A DNA stretch of 7,785 bases from Bacillota bacterium (GCA_023436805.1 JAEZHT010000075.1:1-7785), one strand, 5' to 3'. Positions 1 to 5,898 are shown, counted from the first letter of the stretch. Program-made: numbers and translations. The notes: generated from the sequence alone by a model not told the origin.

Positions 1-1
1 G

Positions 2-244
2 GTATTTAGGGGTAAAACGATGGATAAAACCGAAAGATCGATTGAACGTTTAAAACAAACGGTATTGGCACGTTATTCACAATACGAAGTCATCGGACCC
101 AGTGAATATCAACAAAACACATATAAATTGATGATTAAAACCCAAAAACGTCAAGTTTTTAGTACACTGATCACGTGGATCAAGCAAACGTTTGAAAATC
201 CATCTTTATCGATTGCTTTCTATCGATACGACGATGAAATTTAG
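2..244 (+). CDS. priA: C-terminal end of probable PriA (primosomal replication restart helicase), cut by the left edge
   Basis: The reading frame is open to the left edge, so the gene probably begins upstream; the ATG at 20 would otherwise give a 74-residue protein. The tail resembles the last ~75 residues of Bacillota PriA: a helix, then a V-[IL]-G-P motif (here EVIGPSEY), then a strand ending in an I-K pair (YKLMIKT, compare 'yryqilIK'), an amphipathic helix and a final beta strand. PriA is a 3'-5' helicase that reloads the replisome at stalled forks, and it commonly sits directly upstream of def/fmt, as here. The usual terminal 'D-x-(D/N)-P' is replaced by a Tyr-Asp-Asp-Glu-Ile end, so the tail is diverged. 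The stop codon TAG (242-244) overlaps the fmt ribosome binding site. The call rests on the short tail plus context; the helicase and zinc-binding domains lie outside the window. A free-standing small ORF is the alternative. Confidence 0.68.
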   Translation, partial: VFRGKTMDKTERSIERLKQTVLARYSQYEVIGPSEYQQNTYKLMIKTQKRQVFSTLITWIKQTFENPSLSIAFYRYDDEI

Positions 245-254
245 GAGATTAAAT

Positions 255-1172
255 ATGAATATAGTCTTTATGGGGACCCCTGCTTATGCAGTGCCAACCC
301 TAAAAATGTTACATGAAACCTATGGCGTTAAACTGGTTGTGACACAACCGGATAAAAAGGTTGGTCGAGCTGGTAAAGTAGAATTTTCACCGGTGAAACA
401 ATATGCTTTAGCCAATCAAATACCGTTGTTCCAACCCATAAAAATGAAGTTGGATTATGAGCCCATACTTGAAACAAAACCAGACATCATTGTCACGGCA
501 GCGTATGGTCAAATGATTCCTAAGGCTGTATTGGATGCTGCCATATCGGTGAATTTACACGGTTCGATTTTACCTAAGTATCGCGGTGGCGCACCAGTTC
601 AATATGCCATCAGAAATGGTGAAACAGAAACGGGGGTTACCCTCATGTATATGGCTCCTAAAATGGATTCAGGGGACATCATTGAAGTGGCGAAACTACC
701 GATAGAACCAAACGACACCACGGACAGTTTGATGGCCAAATTGAGTCAATTGGCAAAAGCTTTATTAGAAAAAAATATCCAAGCAGTTTTGGCAAAAACA
801 TCCAAGCGTTACCCTCAGGATGAAACCCAAGTGACCTTTGCCTATAATTTAAAACCAGAAGATGAGATTTTAAACTTTAATCAAACATACCAAGCCATCG
901 ACTGTCATTTAAGGTCGTTGTTATCACAACCAGGTGGGTCTATTTTTATTAACAATTCACGGATTAAGGTGTATGAAATCGCAAAAAGTGATATAATACT
1001 AGACGGGGTCCCTGGTGAGATTTTAAGCGATAAAAAGCACTTCTATATCCGCTGTTCTGACGCGGTAGTAGAACTGATTAAAATTCAACCAGAAAATAAG
1101 AAAGTCATGTTGGCAAAAGACTTTCTCAATGGGCAAAAACTATTCGTCAAAGGAGACAAATTAAGTCTATGA
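255..1172 (+). CDS. fmt: Methionyl-tRNA formyltransferase
   Basis: This cytoplasmic enzyme transfers a formyl group from 10-formyl-THF to Met-tRNA(fMet), making the bacterial initiator tRNA. The 305-residue product has the usual length (about 310). It opens with the Rossmann-like strand MNIVFMGTPAYAVPTL and carries the catalytic core NLHGSILPKYRGGAPV (Asn100, His102) and the downstream MDSGD (Asp138), matching the Asn-His-Asp triad of the family. Residues ~200-305 form the C-terminal tRNA-binding beta domain. The ATG at 255 is preferred over the upstream in-frame ATG at 192, because AGGAG at 243-247 lies 7 bases upstream and the protein then begins at the conserved MxIVFMGTP. The gene follows the probable priA by 10 bases, and its TGA stop overlaps the next start (ATGA), so translational coupling is likely. 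No def gene lies between priA and fmt, unlike many Bacillota. Confidence 0.97.
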   Translation: MNIVFMGTPAYAVPTLKMLHETYGVKLVVTQPDKKVGRAGKVEFSPVKQYALANQIPLFQPIKMKLDYEPILETKPDIIVTAAYGQMIPKAVLDAAISVNLHGSILPKYRGGAPVQYAIRNGETETGVTLMYMAPKMDSGDIIEVAKLPIEPNDTTDSLMAKLSQLAKALLEKNIQAVLAKTSKRYPQDETQVTFAYNLKPEDEILNFNQTYQAIDCHLRSLLSQPGGSIFINNSRIKVYEIAKSDIILDGVPGEILSDKKHFYIRCSDAVVELIKIQPENKKVMLAKDFLNGQKLFVKGDKLSL

Positions 1173-1720
1173 AGAAAAAAGTATTATTCAGTCGTGAAGA
1201 AATGACCAGACTTTGTGTTGAAGCACTCAAGAGTCGTGGCGTATCCGTCGATGATATCGCAGAAATTGCATACAAACAACAAGCGCGTTATACCGACAAC
1301 ATCAAGTTTGAAACGTGCAGACAATCGGTCTTAAAAGTATTGTCTTTAAGAGACATTTTCCACCATGTCTTGTTATCGGTTGAAATCGACAAATTGGTTG
1401 AAAAGAAGATGTTTTCATCCCCAATTCAAGACATCATTGAACAAGATTTGGGATTATTCGGCGTCGATGAAGTATTGGGGCTAGATGTCGCGAGACTTTA
1501 TGGTGTCATTGGTATGACCAACTTCGGTGATATCGATGTCAATAAGCATGGTATCGTCAAACAACTCAATGAAGATGGCAAAAAAGAAGGCATCGTTCAT
1601 ACATTCTTAGATGACATCGTTGGTGCCATCGCAGCTGCAGCATCCACACGTGTTGCTCAAGTCATCAATGAAGACATTGCACAAGAAGAACCACACAAAC
1701 AAATCTCATTATTTGACTAA
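1169..1720 (+). CDS. pgpA: YutG-type phosphatidylglycerophosphatase A family protein
   Basis: The 183-residue protein closely resembles Bacillus YutG, the Gram-positive branch of the PgpA family, which is annotated as dephosphorylating phosphatidylglycerol phosphate to phosphatidylglycerol at the membrane. Visible family blocks are RGVSVDDIAEI (23-33), GLFGVDEVLGL (95-105), YGVIGMTNFGDID (111-123) and the C-terminal HTFLDDIVGAIAAAAS (144-159), whose Asp148-Asp149 lie in the DDxxG/A motif thought to be catalytic in PgpA. No long hydrophobic helix is obvious except the short Ala-rich segment at 151-159, so the protein is probably peripheral, as expected for YutG. AGGAG at 1151-1155 is 13 bases from the ATG, a rather long spacing; coupling through the ATGA overlap with fmt may compensate. 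Family assignment is firm; the lipid phosphatase activity is transferred from the family and not shown here. Confidence 0.88.
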   Translation: MKKKVLFSREEMTRLCVEALKSRGVSVDDIAEIAYKQQARYTDNIKFETCRQSVLKVLSLRDIFHHVLLSVEIDKLVEKKMFSSPIQDIIEQDLGLFGVDEVLGLDVARLYGVIGMTNFGDIDVNKHGIVKQLNEDGKKEGIVHTFLDDIVGAIAAAASTRVAQVINEDIAQEEPHKQISLFD

Positions 1721-1740
1721 TTAATTATAGGGGGACAAGC

Positions 1741-3018
1741 GTGAAAAAGGATAAATTTAAGCATTTAACCAAACACTTTTTTAGCCGCTTGTTTGGCTTT
1801 GAAGAAAATATCGATATCACAGACGATGTGATGGTATTACACCGTAGAAACATCGTCATCAAAAATATCATCTTTTTGTCGAATATCGTGTATTCGATCA
1901 TATTATTCTTTATCGCAGCGGTGAACGACGAGCCATCTGACTGGCTCTTTTCTGCGTTATCCTTCCCGTTTACTTTCTTTTTAAACAATGTCATCAACCG
2001 TTTGATTTTTGGGGAAAGACACGATAAGACCAAACAAGAAGTCGCGATGTATATCGAAGCGATTTATATGTTTATATCCGCCATTTTGATTTATGCAAGA
2101 CTTTATGGCAATTTCGAAACAGCAGCCTACATCTTAATTTATTACTCAGTGGTTGTCATCTCATTGTATCAAAGTCGCAGACTCATCATTTGGACATTCC
2201 AAGGGATGATTGCTGGGATTACATTCATCCATTTTGTGTGGACTTACCAGTTGACACAACAATATCAAGGGATGGGTGTGATGGCTTTCCTAAAAGCCTT
2301 TTTACCAACTGAAGAAGCCCAGGATTTCTACTTAAGAATTGTCTTATTCACCGTCTTTATGGTCGTCATCTATTCGATTGTTTCGATGGGTGCTTATATG
2401 CAAGAAGAACGTAAAAATGAACTCATGAAACGACGTGAGGTTCAAACCGATTTCACCAACATCGTCACCGACTTGTATTCTGTGGTTTTATCCTCAAAAA
2501 GAGCATTTTTAGATCGTCAACACATCGATTTAGTCTCTAAAATGAGTGGTAGATTGGGTGCGTATTACGGGTTAAATAACAAACAAATTGAATACATCGA
2601 ACAATACGCCATCATTCACATGCGAGCACATGAGATTGAAGACTTGGTCCAAAAAGGGATTGAATCTGAAGATTACGAGAATTTAAAGAAAAAAACCACG
2701 TTAGGCACGATGATTGCGAAAAGATTTCAATTGGCTCAAAAAGCCGAAGAAATCGCCAGAGCACACATCGAAGGCGTGGCCAACGATAAGTTTGTCACAG
2801 AGATGCGTGCAATCCAGCCACAAATCGAATCACAGGTCATTTTATTGGTCGATTTGTATGTGACTATGCGCAGTTCTAAGTCTTATAAACGTCCGTATCC
2901 AAACGCTGCAGTCATTCAATTATTTGAAAAAAGTTTCTATGTTTATTTTGAATCTACACTCGTGGAACGCTTCTTAAAATTCAAAACAGACTTCGAAAAA
3001 ATTTACAATGAATATTGA
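1741..3018 (+). CDS. Six-helix membrane protein with a degenerate HD-GYP-like cytoplasmic domain
   Basis: I do not recognise this as a named gene. Its 425 residues start at GTG 1741, 6 bases after AGGGGG (1729-1734). About six hydrophobic segments lie near residues 40-61, 66-90, 101-119, 127-143, 148-168 and 197-218, followed by a charged linker (EERKNELMKRRE, 222-233). Residues ~245-420 can be laid on the HD-GYP phosphodiesterase pattern: His261 in the first helix; YAIIHMRAHEI (289-299) where 'aalLHDIGKI' is expected; LVQKG (302-306) for 'il.KpG'; IARAHIEG (338-345) for 'i..HHErwDG'; VILLVDLYVTMRSSKSYKR (366-384) for 'aRIi.vaDvyDAlts.RpYR'; and a final VYFESTLVERFLKF (401-414) for 'FDp.lv..Fl'. 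The HD aspartate is Met294, the GK pair is lost, HHE is reduced to a single His342, and GYP is absent. Metal-dependent cyclic di-nucleotide hydrolysis therefore looks unlikely, and a sensor or scaffold role is inferred. It is the last gene of the fmt operon (20 bases after pgpA) and ends with TGA. Confidence 0.72.
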   Translation: MKKDKFKHLTKHFFSRLFGFEENIDITDDVMVLHRRNIVIKNIIFLSNIVYSIILFFIAAVNDEPSDWLFSALSFPFTFFLNNVINRLIFGERHDKTKQEVAMYIEAIYMFISAILIYARLYGNFETAAYILIYYSVVVISLYQSRRLIIWTFQGMIAGITFIHFVWTYQLTQQYQGMGVMAFLKAFLPTEEAQDFYLRIVLFTVFMVVIYSIVSMGAYMQEERKNELMKRREVQTDFTNIVTDLYSVVLSSKRAFLDRQHIDLVSKMSGRLGAYYGLNNKQIEYIEQYAIIHMRAHEIEDLVQKGIESEDYENLKKKTTLGTMIAKRFQLAQKAEEIARAHIEGVANDKFVTEMRAIQPQIESQVILLVDLYVTMRSSKSYKRPYPNAAVIQLFEKSFYVYFESTLVERFLKFKTDFEKIYNEY

Positions 3019-3029
3019 TGTAAATATGC

Positions 3030-3057
3030 TTGCAAAAAACATCTAGCGTGTTATAAT
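3030..3057 (+). promoter_or_regulatory. Sigma-A-type promoter of the metK unit
   Basis: A -35 box TTGCAA (3030-3035) is separated by 16 bases from a perfect -10 box TATAAT (3052-3057), which is preceded by TG at 3049-3050 (extended -10). Transcription should begin near 3064, about 18 bases ahead of the riboswitch. No T-run terminator separates this promoter from the upstream gene, so some read-through from the fmt operon is possible. Confidence 0.85.
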
Positions 3058-3081
3058 AGGTATGCTTAATTAACTGAATCC

Positions 3082-3182
3082 AATCTTATTAAGAGCTACG
3101 GAGGCGAGTCGCCTGTGAGGTAGCAGCAACCTGCATATGCAAGGTGCTAATGACGAGGGGTACAACCCAACAATGAGAGATT
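3082..3182 (+). promoter_or_regulatory. SAM-I (S-box) riboswitch aptamer upstream of metK
   Basis: The leader follows the SAM-I layout in order. P1 is 3084-3090 (TCTTATT) with 3172-3178 (AATGAGA), extended past a two-base bulge by AA 3082-3083 with TT 3181-3182. The conserved AAGAG is at 3091-3095. P2 is GCTAC 3095-3099 with GTAGC 3120-3124. The kink-turn elements are GGA (3100-3102) and TGA (3116-3118). P2b is GGC 3103-3105 with GCC 3111-3113. The pseudoknot is loop GTC 3108-3110 with GAC 3152-3154, a compensated version of the usual CUGG/CCAG pairing. P3 begins at the hallmark GCAACC (3126-3131) and closes with GGTGCTAAT (3143-3151). P4 is GGGT 3158-3161 with ACCC 3165-3168. In this class SAM binding stabilises P1 and favours termination, so low SAM turns on metK. 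Confidence 0.95.
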
Positions 3183-3201
3183 AGAAACTCTTTTCGTTGG
3201 G
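3166..3201 (+). promoter_or_regulatory. Predicted antiterminator hairpin of the SAM-I riboswitch
   Basis: CCCAAC 3166-3171 pairs perfectly with GTTGGG 3196-3201, and GAGAG 3175-3179 pairs with CTCTT 3188-3192 (one G-U), with a 3x3 internal loop between them and an 8-base apical loop. The fold uses the 3' strand of P4 (3166-3168), most of the 3' strand of P1 (3172-3178) and the 5' strand of the terminator, so it excludes both the ligand-bound aptamer and the terminator. It was worked out by hand pairing. Confidence 0.75.
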
Positions 3202-3214
3202 AAAGAGTTTTTTT
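3185..3214 (+). terminator. Rho-independent terminator of the SAM-I riboswitch
   Basis: AAACTCTTT (3185-3193) pairs with AAAGAGTTT (3202-3210), with a further T-G closing pair (3194/3201) and loop CGTTGG, followed by a run of seven T (3208-3214). It lies between the aptamer and the metK ribosome binding site, the expected place for SAM-dependent premature termination. Confidence 0.9.
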
Positions 3215-3235
3215 GATCTTTGGAGGTATATAATC

Positions 3236-4387
3236 ATGGAAAGAAAACTATTTACATCAGAATCTGTTACCAGTGGTCACCCAGACAAAATTTGTGACCG
3301 TTTATCCGATGCCATCTTGGATGCCATCTTGACTGAAGACCCAGAAGCCAGGGTCGCTTGCGAAACCGCTGTGACCACAGGGCTTGTTTTGGTGATGGGT
3401 GAAATCACCACAAAAACGTATGTGGACATACAAACCATCGTGCGTAACACTGTATCAAACATCGGTTATGACCGTGGAAAATATGGCTTTGACGCTGAAA
3501 ACTTAGCTGTACTTGTTTCAATCAATAGTCAATCCCCAGACATCGCGATGGGTGTAGATGAATACGAGGGGCATGAACAAGGTGCTGGTGACCAAGGCTT
3601 GATGTTTGGCTTCGCCTGTGATGAAACCGAAAATTTCATGCCACTACCGATTGAACTGGCACATAAATTGGTCAGACGTTTGGATGAAGTCAGACACCAA
3701 AACATTGTGGATTTCTTAAGACCCGATGGTAAAGCCCAAGTCACCATTGAATACGATGAAAACGATCGACCTGTGAGAATCGATACTGTTGTTGTTTCCT
3801 CACAGCACGCTGATATTGATATTGATATCGTCAGACAAGGCATCAAAAAAGAAGTCATCGATGCTGTATTACCAAAAGCATTGGTTGACGAACATACCAA
3901 ATTCATGATTAACCCAACCGGTAAGTTTGTGGTCGGAGGACCTAAAGGTGATTCCGGTTTAACTGGACGTAAAATCATCGTCGATACCTATGGTGGTTAT
4001 GCCCGTCATGGGGGTGGTGCATTCTCTGGTAAAGACCCATCTAAAGTCGACAGAAGTGCATCTTATATGGCAAGATATATAGCGAAAAATGTAGTTGCGA
4101 GCGGTGTGGCTTCCAAGTGTGAAGTTCAACTGGCTTACGCAATAGGTGTAGCCAAACCCGTATCCATTCGTATCGATACATTTGGTACAGCGAAGGTAGC
4201 CGATGAAAAAATCATCGAAATCATTCGTAAACATTTCGATGTCACCCCGAAAGGCATCATTAAAACCTTAGATTTAAAGCGTCCAATCTATCAAAAAACC
4301 GCGAACTACGGCCATATGGGGCGTAGTGACATCGAATTGCCTTGGGAACGTTTAGATAAGGTTGATTTCTTTAAGCATTTATTATAA
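3236..4387 (+). CDS. metK: S-adenosylmethionine synthetase
   Basis: This cytoplasmic enzyme makes SAM from methionine and ATP. The 383-residue product matches the family length (about 384-400). Visible signatures are GHPDKICD (14-21), SQSPDIAMGVD (98-108), the ATP/Met site GAGDQGLMFG (116-125), GGPKGDSGLTGRKIIVDTYGG (234-254) and the P-loop-like GGGAFSGKDPSKVDRSA (259-275), with the C-terminal SDIELPWE (364-371). The ATG at 3236 is chosen because GGAGG (3222-3226) lies 9 bases upstream and the protein then starts MERKLFTSESVTSGHPDK as in the family. A TTG at 3197 in frame lies inside the terminator loop and is not a credible start. The gene is controlled by the SAM-I riboswitch in front of it, a product-feedback loop, and it is followed after only 18 bases by the DUF3137 gene. 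Confidence 0.99.
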   Translation: MERKLFTSESVTSGHPDKICDRLSDAILDAILTEDPEARVACETAVTTGLVLVMGEITTKTYVDIQTIVRNTVSNIGYDRGKYGFDAENLAVLVSINSQSPDIAMGVDEYEGHEQGAGDQGLMFGFACDETENFMPLPIELAHKLVRRLDEVRHQNIVDFLRPDGKAQVTIEYDENDRPVRIDTVVVSSQHADIDIDIVRQGIKKEVIDAVLPKALVDEHTKFMINPTGKFVVGGPKGDSGLTGRKIIVDTYGGYARHGGGAFSGKDPSKVDRSASYMARYIAKNVVASGVASKCEVQLAYAIGVAKPVSIRIDTFGTAKVADEKIIEIIRKHFDVTPKGIIKTLDLKRPIYQKTANYGHMGRSDIELPWERLDKVDFFKHLL

Positions 4388-4390
4388 AAT

Positions 4391-4402
4391 AAAGTAGGTG
4401 AT
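4391..4402 (+). promoter_or_regulatory. Unusually extended ribosome binding site of the DUF3137 gene
   Basis: AAAGTAGGTGAT matches 11 of 12 positions of AAAGGAGGTGAT, the full complement of the usual 16S rRNA 3' end. It starts 4 bases after the metK stop and lies just upstream of the ATG at 4406, which fixes that start. Such a long pairing suggests efficient independent initiation in addition to any coupling with metK. Confidence 0.75.
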
Positions 4403-4405
4403 TCT

Positions 4406-5242
4406 ATGGAATATAAAGACGTTTTAGCGACTTATGAAGCGAAGCGATTGGAGATGTATCAAGCTTACCAATCGAACATGAAAAAAGGTTTCTTGTTATT
4501 GATTGTATTGGTGGGCATTTATTTCCTTGCAAAAGCAGCACAAATCGCGAGTGAATACCGTAAACTCACCAAAGAAAAAATCATCAAAGCATTGATCGAA
4601 TCCCAATATGAGGATGCGTATTATAACCAAAAAGATTCCATCTCATTGGCTCACATCAATGGACTGAACTTTTATCAAAGACCAGACCGTTTTCATGGTG
4701 AAGATTTGATGAGAGGTAAGTACAAAGGCGTCCGATTTGCGTGTTCTGACATCCACATGGAAGAACGCGTCGAACACCGCGACTCCAAAGGCAATGTAAC
4801 CTACTCATACCAAACGATTTTCAAAGGCCGTTGGTATACATTCGATTACGAACGTGACTTCAATCAAATTTTACAAGTCAAAGAAGGCCGTTTCGTTGGT
4901 GCAGCTGCCCGTGGTTTAAAGAAGTATGAAACCGAATCGGTGCAATTCAATAAGAAATTTAAAGTGTTCGCATCCGATGAACAATATGTGTATTATCAAC
5001 TCACCCCAGTATTGATTGAAAAGATATTGGAAATGGAGAACATGCACCGTGGGCATTATCAAATGATGTATTATGGCAATCATTTGGATGTCGCTGTGTA
5101 TGACTCATCTGATTCATTTGAATTAAAATTAAAAACACCGCTAACGATGGAAACCATTGGTCACATCTTAAATGACATTGATATGCCAGCAGCGATCATC
5201 AATGAGTTCAAGTTGGATAGCGAAAAGTTTAAAAAACAATAG
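4406..5242 (+). CDS. DUF3137-family membrane protein
   Basis: The 278-residue product has an N-terminal charged helix (1-27), one clear transmembrane helix (about 28-46, GFLLLIVLVGIYFLAKAAQ) and a long soluble domain. The soluble part fits my recollection of DUF3137 proteins: FHGEDLMRGKYKGVRFACSDIHMEE (96-120), an F-K-G-R-W segment (139-143), and the diagnostic ESVQFNKKFKVFASDEQYVYYQLTP stretch (177-201), followed by YYGNHLDVAVYD (222-233). Biochemical function is unknown. It sits between metK and lemA, 12 bases from the latter with the stop codon overlapping the lemA ribosome binding site; DUF3137 and LemA genes are often neighbours, so a joint membrane role is plausible. With no terminator after metK, it is predicted to be under the upstream SAM switch. 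Family call fairly confident; topology and role are inferred. Confidence 0.82.
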   Translation: MEYKDVLATYEAKRLEMYQAYQSNMKKGFLLLIVLVGIYFLAKAAQIASEYRKLTKEKIIKALIESQYEDAYYNQKDSISLAHINGLNFYQRPDRFHGEDLMRGKYKGVRFACSDIHMEERVEHRDSKGNVTYSYQTIFKGRWYTFDYERDFNQILQVKEGRFVGAAARGLKKYETESVQFNKKFKVFASDEQYVYYQLTPVLIEKILEMENMHRGHYQMMYYGNHLDVAVYDSSDSFELKLKTPLTMETIGHILNDIDMPAAIINEFKLDSEKFKKQ

Positions 5243-5254
5243 GAGGATTGAAAT

Positions 5255-5815
5255 ATGGAAACAGGACTTATCGTGTTATTTGTAGTATTAGGTTTACTGT
5301 TGGTCATCGTATTATGGGTGATTGGTACCCTCAATACCTTCAACAGACTTTTGGTTAAAGTCGATGAAGCTGAATCGGGTATTGACGTCGCTTTAACAAA
5401 GCGTTTTGATTTACTAACCAAGATGGTTTCCGCAACCAAAGGTTACGCTGACCATGAAAGAAAGACTTTAGAATCTGTCATCGCTATGCGTCAACCAGCA
5501 CACGGTGCACCGATTGGTGAAAAACAAGCGTTCGCAAATCAATTATCAGAATCGATGGCACGTTTGAATGTAGTGGTTGAACAATACCCACAACTTAGAG
5601 CATCTGAAAACTTTGCGAAACTCCAAAGTGCAAGCTCAGAAGTCGAAGAAAACCTACAAGCAGCTAGACGTGTTTACAACGCTAATGTTTCTTACTACAA
5701 CCAAAAGATCGTGGTATTCCCAAGCTCAATGATTGCGAACTGGAAAGGCTTTACGAAACGCGATTTCTTTGAAGCAGAAGCATCCAAACGTCAAGACGTT
5801 GAATTTAAATTCTAA
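5255..5815 (+). CDS. lemA: LemA family membrane-anchored protein
   Basis: The 186-residue product has the normal LemA size and layout: an N-terminal signal-anchor helix (about 5-25, very Leu/Val-rich), then a long alpha-helical domain. Family blocks seen are FNRLLVKVDEAESGIDVALTKRFDLL (29-54), the Y-x-x-H-E segment (GYADHERKTLESV, 63-75), YPQLRASENFAKLQ (111-124), the R-x-x-YN-x-x-V-x-x-YN block (139-149) and FPSSMIANWKGF followed by FFEAE (155-175). The role of LemA is not established; in some bacteria it is linked to envelope stress or to surface-antigen processing. ATG 5255 follows a perfect AGGAGG (5241-5246) by 8 bases. It is the last gene of the metK unit, with a strong terminator 5 bases after its stop. 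Confidence 0.96.
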   Translation: METGLIVLFVVLGLLLVIVLWVIGTLNTFNRLLVKVDEAESGIDVALTKRFDLLTKMVSATKGYADHERKTLESVIAMRQPAHGAPIGEKQAFANQLSESMARLNVVVEQYPQLRASENFAKLQSASSEVEENLQAARRVYNANVSYYNQKIVVFPSSMIANWKGFTKRDFFEAEASKRQDVEFKF

Positions 5816-5820
5816 TCTAG

Positions 5821-5842
5821 AAAAACGCTTCGGCGTTTTTTT
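5821..5842 (+). terminator. Rho-independent terminator of the metK-DUF3137-lemA unit
   Basis: AAAAACGC (5821-5828) pairs with GCGTTTTT (5833-5840) around a TTCG loop, giving the very stable C(UUCG)G tetraloop. The T-run continues to 5842. The paired A-tract means it could also act on the opposite strand, although no minus-strand gene is present. Confidence 0.95.
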
Positions 5843-5850
5843 ATGTTAAA

Positions 5851-5882
5851 AAATGGGGTTAGGTTGTAATCCAACCCCATTT
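5851..5882 (+). repeat. Inverted repeat between lemA and secA, enclosing the candidate secA -35 box
   Basis: AAATGGGGTT (5851-5860) and AACCCCATTT (5873-5882) are perfect 10-base inverted arms with a 12-base centre in which GG 5862-5863 can also pair with CC 5871-5872. On the plus strand no T-run follows. On the minus strand a short T-run follows (complement of the A-run before 5854), so it could end antisense transcription. It may alternatively be an operator, because its centre holds TTGTAA. Confidence 0.7.
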
Positions 5883-5892
5883 ATAGTAATAT
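5864..5892 (+). promoter_or_regulatory. Candidate secA promoter
   Basis: TTGTAA (5864-5869) and TAATAT (5887-5892) are 17 bases apart. TATACT at 5890-5895 is an alternative -10 with a 20-base gap. Transcription would start near 5899, leaving a leader of about 29 bases before the secA ATG. Both boxes match consensus only moderately in an AT-rich region, but a promoter is required here because the lemA terminator lies just upstream. Confidence 0.5.
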
Positions 5893-5898
5893 ACTATA
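5882..5898 (+). repeat. Perfect 7-3-7 dyad over the candidate secA -10 region
   Basis: TATAGTA (5882-5888) and TACTATA (5892-5898) are exact inverted copies with a three-base centre ATA. The element overlaps the predicted -10 box and start site, where a repressor operator would sit. AT-rich dyads of this size can arise by chance. Confidence 0.5.

Noticed and set aside
992..997. TATAAT preceded by TG inside fmt, resembling an extended -10 promoter for pgpA
   Set aside because: No -35-like box lies 16-18 bases upstream, the site is inside coding sequence in an AT-rich region, and pgpA is already coupled to fmt by the ATGA overlap.
3017..3043. GATGT/ACATC short inverted repeat after the membrane-protein stop, as a possible terminator
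   Set aside because: The stem is only five AT-rich pairs with a 17-base loop, no T-run follows, and it overlaps the metK promoter.
3197..3235. Upstream in-frame TTG extending metK by 13 residues
   Set aside because: It lies in the riboswitch terminator loop, has no ribosome binding site, and would swallow the good GGAGG at 3222-3226. The ATG at 3236 gives the conserved N-terminus.
3812..3829. Tandem GATATT x3 repeat within metK (encoding Asp-Ile three times)
   Set aside because: It is in frame at a variable surface position of an otherwise intact MetK and too short to be more than chance or slippage.
3529..3978. Minus-strand open frame opposite metK
   Set aside because: It is the shadow of a highly conserved gene, with Ser/Thr/Pro-rich low-complexity translation, no ribosome binding site and no recognisable domain. 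The same holds for the other minus-strand frames at 1725-2033, 3277-3462, 3959-4234, 5161-5439 and 7136-7460.
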